Below, piece by piece: positions 13,404 to 16,855 of a stretch of 16,855 nt of DNA. Source of the stretch: Candidatus Saccharimonadota bacterium. GTDB lineage: Bacteria; Patescibacteriota; Saccharimonadia; Saccharimonadales; Saccharimonadaceae. Location: contig JAGCSL010000048.1 in assembly GCA_017964115.1 (NCBI GenBank), positions 1 to 16,855 on the forward strand, given 5' to 3'. The translations under genes and the position numbers were made by a program. Every line of letters begins with the position of its first letter. Within the stretch, counting starts at the first letter, position 1. The notes below the pieces were generated by a model. The model saw nothing but the letters and a program-made list of their open reading frames with translations. It was not told where the DNA came from and did no database searches.

Positions 13404-15644
13404 ATGGCAACAAAAAAACGTGGACGTAAGAAAAAATCAGAAGAAGTAATCAACTCGCACGAGTTGCCTGGAGGTTTCTGGCGCCAAATCATGGCCCTTC
13501 TAATGATTTGTATTGCGATTGTTTTTGTTGTGACTTGGATGGGCAAAGGTGGTCCCGTACTTAAGAATGTAAACGATGTCTTTCTAAATATTTTTGGTTA
13601 TACCACTTATCTTTTTCCGGCTATTTTAACTTATCTCGCCGTCATGATTTTTCGAGCGCAGAATAATCGCCTTGATGCGAGTGTTTGGATTGCCTCTGCA
13701 TTAATGATCTTTTGGTTTAGCGGTATCTTCGGAGTGCCGAGCTATAATCAGTCAAACCCAACTGGTGGCGTAATCGGAGAAGGGCTTAATAGTGTAGCCG
13801 TAAAGTCGCTTGGCGGTGGCGTATCCATCTTCATTTATGTAATTTTAATTTTAATTACAGCGCTCTTTATGTACGCCGAAACGCCAGCCGCGCTATTTCG
13901 TAAAATTAGCTCTATCTTTAAAACCAGTAAAAACGAAGAGGATGCAAAAAACGCCAAAGTTATGCGTCGAGCTAGCGGAGTTCGAGGTGTCGAAGATGAC
14001 GGCGACGATGATGGCTTGAAGAACTTCAAAGTAAACTCCAATGTTGAAATTACCGACCACAAGAGACATGGCTTATTAGGTAAGAAATCGACTAATTCCG
14101 AGAAGCCCCCCGTTGCGGAGGAACCGACTGCGCTTTTGGCGGTTAGTGATCCAAACTGGGAAATGCCGTCGATGGAACTCCTTAACAAAAAACGCTCTCC
14201 AGCCGATCCTGGCGATACACATAATAATGCCGCAATCATTAAAGATACGCTTGAGCAATTCGGAATTAATGTCGAGGTTGAAGGTGCAAACGTTGGGCCT
14301 CGTATTACTCAATATACCCTTCGCCCGCCCGCAGGGGTGAAGGTCAGTAAAATCGCTACTCTCGACCGTGATCTTGCTCTAAACCTTGCAAAAGACAAGA
14401 TTCGCATCGAAGCACCGATTCCAGGTACGCGTACGGTCGGGATTGAGATTCCAAACAATAAAGCCGCCAGCGTAGGCTTGCACGAACTTTTAAAATCAAG
14501 CGAATGGAATAAGCTAATTGTCGATAAACCACTTGCTTTTGCGGTAGGTAAGGATATTTCCGGTAAACCAATCCTTGGCAACCTTGCTAAGATGCCACAT
14601 CTTTTAATTGCTGGTACTACTGGTTCTGGTAAATCCGTCATGACGAATACTCTAATTACGTCAATGCTTTATCATAACTCCCCAGCCGATCTTAAGTTAA
14701 TAATCGTCGACCCGAAGCAGGTAGAAATGGCCGCGTACGACGCAATTCCGCATCTTTTAGCGCCAGTAATTACGAACGTTTCCGAAGCGCTCAGTGCAAT
14801 GCAGTGGGCCGTCAAGGAGATGGAGCAGCGCTATACTACTATGAAGGAAGCGCGCGTAAAGAACATCGCCGATTATAACGAAAAAATGGCCAAGGAAGGC
14901 ACTCCGGCTACGATTGTTGACGAAGATGGCAATGAGCAAAAACACGATAACGGTAAAATGCCATATATTGTCGTAATCGTGGATGAGATGGCCGATCTTA
15001 TGATGATGGCTGGCAAAGAACTTGAGACATTGATTGTGCGTATAGCGCAGAAAGGTCGTGCCGCCGGTATTCATCTCGTGCTTGCTACTCAGCGTCCAGA
15101 AGTTAAAGTCGTTACCGGCTTAATCAAGGCTAATATTCCGGGCCGCATCGCTTTCGCCGTAAATAATAACACCGACTCGCGCGTTATGCTCGATATGGGC
15201 GGTGCCGAAAAATTACTCGGCTCAGGTGATATGTTGTTCCTTACCACCGAGATGATGGGCAAACCTTTGCGTGTCCAGGGTGCTTTTGTTAGTGACCCAG
15301 AAATTGCTAAAGTTACCGATTTTCTACGCCATCAAGCTCCAGCCAATTACAACGAGGAAGTTACTTCTCAGCAGGTCGTACTTGGCGGAAAAGGCTCTGC
15401 TGGCGTCGGTATCGATATGGGCGGCGGCGGTGGCGACATTACGCGCCAAGCTGTTGAGGTTGCACTTCGAGAAGGCAAAATCTCCACATCGTTATTGCAG
15501 CGTCGTTTACGTATTGGTTATGGTCGCGCTGCGGCAATTATCGACGAATTGGCTGATCGCGGAATCGTTGGCGATTCTGCCGGCGGCAATAAAGGCCGCG
15601 AACTACTTATTTCATCCATGGATGAATACGATAATTTCGCTTGA
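13404..15644 (+). CDS. ftsK: DNA translocase FtsK/SpoIIIE
   Basis: Septum-located, ATP-driven pump that clears chromosome ends during division. 746 aa, a compact member. The start ATG has no Shine-Dalgarno and follows an extended -10 by 8 nt. Parts: a very basic N-terminus (KKRGRKKK), four TM helices about 28-45, 64-83, 93-110 and 139-157, a charged linker about 160-270, the alpha/beta RecA-like motor with Walker A GTTGSGKS 404-411 and Walker B VVIVDE 523-528, and a C-terminal winged-helix gamma domain about 678-738 with LQRRLRIGYGRAA, which reads orienting DNA sequences in known members. The long Pro/Gln linker of E. coli FtsK is lacking, as in SpoIIIE-type proteins. It ends in TGA, so UGA is a stop in this organism. 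No clear terminator precedes proS. Confidence 0.97.
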   Translation: MATKKRGRKKKSEEVINSHELPGGFWRQIMALLMICIAIVFVVTWMGKGGPVLKNVNDVFLNIFGYTTYLFPAILTYLAVMIFRAQNNRLDASVWIASALMIFWFSGIFGVPSYNQSNPTGGVIGEGLNSVAVKSLGGGVSIFIYVILILITALFMYAETPAALFRKISSIFKTSKNEEDAKNAKVMRRASGVRGVEDDGDDDGLKNFKVNSNVEITDHKRHGLLGKKSTNSEKPPVAEEPTALLAVSDPNWEMPSMELLNKKRSPADPGDTHNNAAIIKDTLEQFGINVEVEGANVGPRITQYTLRPPAGVKVSKIATLDRDLALNLAKDKIRIEAPIPGTRTVGIEIPNNKAASVGLHELLKSSEWNKLIVDKPLAFAVGKDISGKPILGNLAKMPHLLIAGTTGSGKSVMTNTLITSMLYHNSPADLKLIIVDPKQVEMAAYDAIPHLLAPVITNVSEALSAMQWAVKEMEQRYTTMKEARVKNIADYNEKMAKEGTPATIVDEDGNEQKHDNGKMPYIVVIVDEMADLMMMAGKELETLIVRIAQKGRAAGIHLVLATQRPEVKVVTGLIKANIPGRIAFAVNNNTDSRVMLDMGGAEKLLGSGDMLFLTTEMMGKPLRVQGAFVSDPEIAKVTDFLRHQAPANYNEEVTSQQVVLGGKGSAGVGIDMGGGGGDITRQAVEVALREGKISTSLLQRRLRIGYGRAAAIIDELADRGIVGDSAGGNKGRELLISSMDEYDNFA

Positions 15645-15668
15645 ACTATTCCAAAAATAGCAGATAAT
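15641..15668 (+). promoter_or_regulatory. Possible proS promoter
   Basis: TTGAAC (15641-15646) overlaps the ftsK stop, followed by a 16-nt spacer and GATAAT (15663-15668). Other A/T-rich boxes closer to the gene compete, so this is a weak call. Confidence 0.35.
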
Positions 15669-15714
15669 AAATAAAACTTTTGTAAAGTTAATATTTTATG
15701 ATAGGATAATAATT

Positions 15715-16855
15715 ATGAAGTTAAGTCAATCATTTACCAAAACCACAAAAACCGCACCAGCCGATGAGGCTAGCATTAGTGCGAAATACCTTTTGCGTGC
15801 CGGTTATATTTACAAAGAGATGGCGGGCGTATATGATTTTCTACCCCTTGGTATGCGTACGCTGAATAAGATTATTCAGGTTATTCGTGAAGAAATGAAT
15901 GCCATTGGCGGTGAGGAATTAAGCTTAACTGCACTTCAAACGAAAGAAGTATGGGAAGCAACTAACCGCTGGAGCGACGACGTTATGGATGTCTGGTTCA
16001 AGACAAAACTTAACGCCGGTGGCGAGCTTGGCTTAGCGCCAACGCACGAAGAGCCACTTACGCGCTTAATGAAGTCGTATATTTCTAGCTATAAAGATCT
16101 TCCAGTCTATACCTATCAGTTCCAGACGAAATTCCGTAACGAGTTGCGCGCCAAATCTGGGATTATGCGTACGCGCGAATTTATCATGAAAGATTTGTAT
16201 AGCTTTAGTAAAGATCGCGTTGAGCACGATAAGTTCTATGAGGAATGTGCCCAGGCCTACATTAAGATCTTTAATCGCCTTGGCATCGGTAATGATACCT
16301 TCCGTACTTTTGCAAGTGGTGGCGCTTTCAGTAAGTATTCTGACGAATTCCAAACGCTTTGCGATGTTGGCGAGGATATTATCTATCTCGATCGCGAGAA
16401 GGGAATTGCCGTCAATGAAGAAGTCTATAACGATGAGGTTTTGGCGGATCTCGGCCTCGACAAGAAGAACCTTGAGCAATGTAAAGCGGCCGAAGTCGGA
16501 AACATCTTTACTTTAGGATATCGCTTCTCTGATGCGCTCGATCTCTGCTTTAACGATGAAGACGGGAAACGTCAAAAAGTCTTTATGGGTAGCTATGGCA
16601 TTGGACCGAGTCGTGTAATGGGCGTAATTGCCGAGAAACTTAGTGACGATAAAGGCCTAGTCTGGCCAGAAGAAATCGCTCCATATAAATACTATCTCGT
16701 AGGTATTGGTAAAGAAGGCGAAAAACAAGCCGCAATACTTCACGATAAAGCACCTGAACAGATTATCTTTGACGACCGTGCTAGTGCCCGTACTGGTGAA
16801 AAATTTGCCGATGCGGACTTAATGGGTATTCCATATCGCGTAGTAATTAGCGATA
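15715..16855 (+). CDS. proS: Prolyl-tRNA synthetase, no editing insert (3' end cut by window)
   Basis: Class II aminoacyl-tRNA synthetase that charges tRNA-Pro with proline in the cytoplasm. ATG 15715 with AGGA (15703-15706) 8 nt upstream. 380 codons are visible and the frame is open at the window edge. The N-terminus shows LLRAGYIYKEMAGVYDFLPLG, split here as LLRAGYIYKE and GVYDFLPLG. PTHEEPLTRL follows near 110, motif 2 has F140-R141-N142-E143, and motif 3 is GSYGIGPSR 292-300. Bacterial-type ProRS usually carries an INS editing domain of about 180 residues between motifs 2 and 3; here motifs 2 and 3 are only about 150 residues apart, so INS is missing. The remaining part should be the anticodon-binding domain, whose beginning is visible. 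The enzyme probably cannot clear mischarged Ala-tRNA-Pro by itself. Confidence 0.95.
   Translation, partial: MKLSQSFTKTTKTAPADEASISAKYLLRAGYIYKEMAGVYDFLPLGMRTLNKIIQVIREEMNAIGGEELSLTALQTKEVWEATNRWSDDVMDVWFKTKLNAGGELGLAPTHEEPLTRLMKSYISSYKDLPVYTYQFQTKFRNELRAKSGIMRTREFIMKDLYSFSKDRVEHDKFYEECAQAYIKIFNRLGIGNDTFRTFASGGAFSKYSDEFQTLCDVGEDIIYLDREKGIAVNEEVYNDEVLADLGLDKKNLEQCKAAEVGNIFTLGYRFSDALDLCFNDEDGKRQKVFMGSYGIGPSRVMGVIAEKLSDDKGLVWPEEIAPYKYYLVGIGKEGEKQAAILHDKAPEQIIFDDRASARTGEKFADADLMGIPYRVVISD

Noticed and set aside
13835..14239. Minus-strand open frame inside ftsK
   Set aside because: It is antisense to a well-supported coding region with no start signals; treated as a shadow, like the other antisense frames in clpC, radA and pnp.
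15646..15660. CTATT/AATAG hairpin after ftsK as a terminator
   Set aside because: The stem is 5 A/T-rich pairs and no T run follows.

Overview
The window looks like chromosomal DNA of a small-genome bacterium. I think it is most likely a Patescibacteria/CPR member, possibly Saccharibacteria. The reasons are the short intergenic gaps, a prolyl-tRNA synthetase without the editing insert, several apparently leaderless genes, and many small proteins I cannot assign. TGA is used as a stop (ftsK and one lipoprotein gene), which argues against the UGA-recoding Gracilibacteria/SR1 lineages. This placement is inference; no rRNA gene is present.

Layout. (1) 1-5457, plus strand, proteostasis: the 3' part of clpC, a 642-aa charged coiled-coil protein of unknown function, an overlapping membrane-anchored protein with an HELLH zinc-protease motif, then clpP. 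A perfect CIRCE operator (HrcA site) sits on the clpP promoter. (2) 5460-6981, minus strand: two small lipoprotein genes, each with its own promoter and Shine-Dalgarno site; they share no operon. (3) 7034-9250, plus strand: radA, a 4-TM protein and rpsO. (4) 9266-10220, minus strand: an orphan 270-aa gene inserted between rpsO and pnp. (5) 10258-16855, plus strand: pnp with a long leader hairpin, a 5-TM protein, ftsK and proS (cut by the window end).

Two expression styles alternate. Four plus-strand housekeeping genes (clpP, radA, rpsO, ftsK) have a -10 box only 6-9 nt before the ATG and no Shine-Dalgarno, so their mRNAs should start at or within about 3 nt of the start codon. The three minus-strand orphan genes instead have 50-80 nt leaders that can fold, strong Shine-Dalgarno sites and terminators. 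Two of them share a nearly identical promoter although their proteins look unrelated. They look like self-contained cargo units placed against the direction of the core genes.

The strongest observations are the CIRCE-controlled leaderless clpP, the pnp leader stem-loop, the twin promoters, and the overlapping coiled-coil/HELLH pair lying between clpC and clpP. No tRNA, rRNA, CRISPR array, insertion sequence or attachment site was seen. No gene-free stretch exceeds 300 bases; the longest is the divergent control region 10132-10362.
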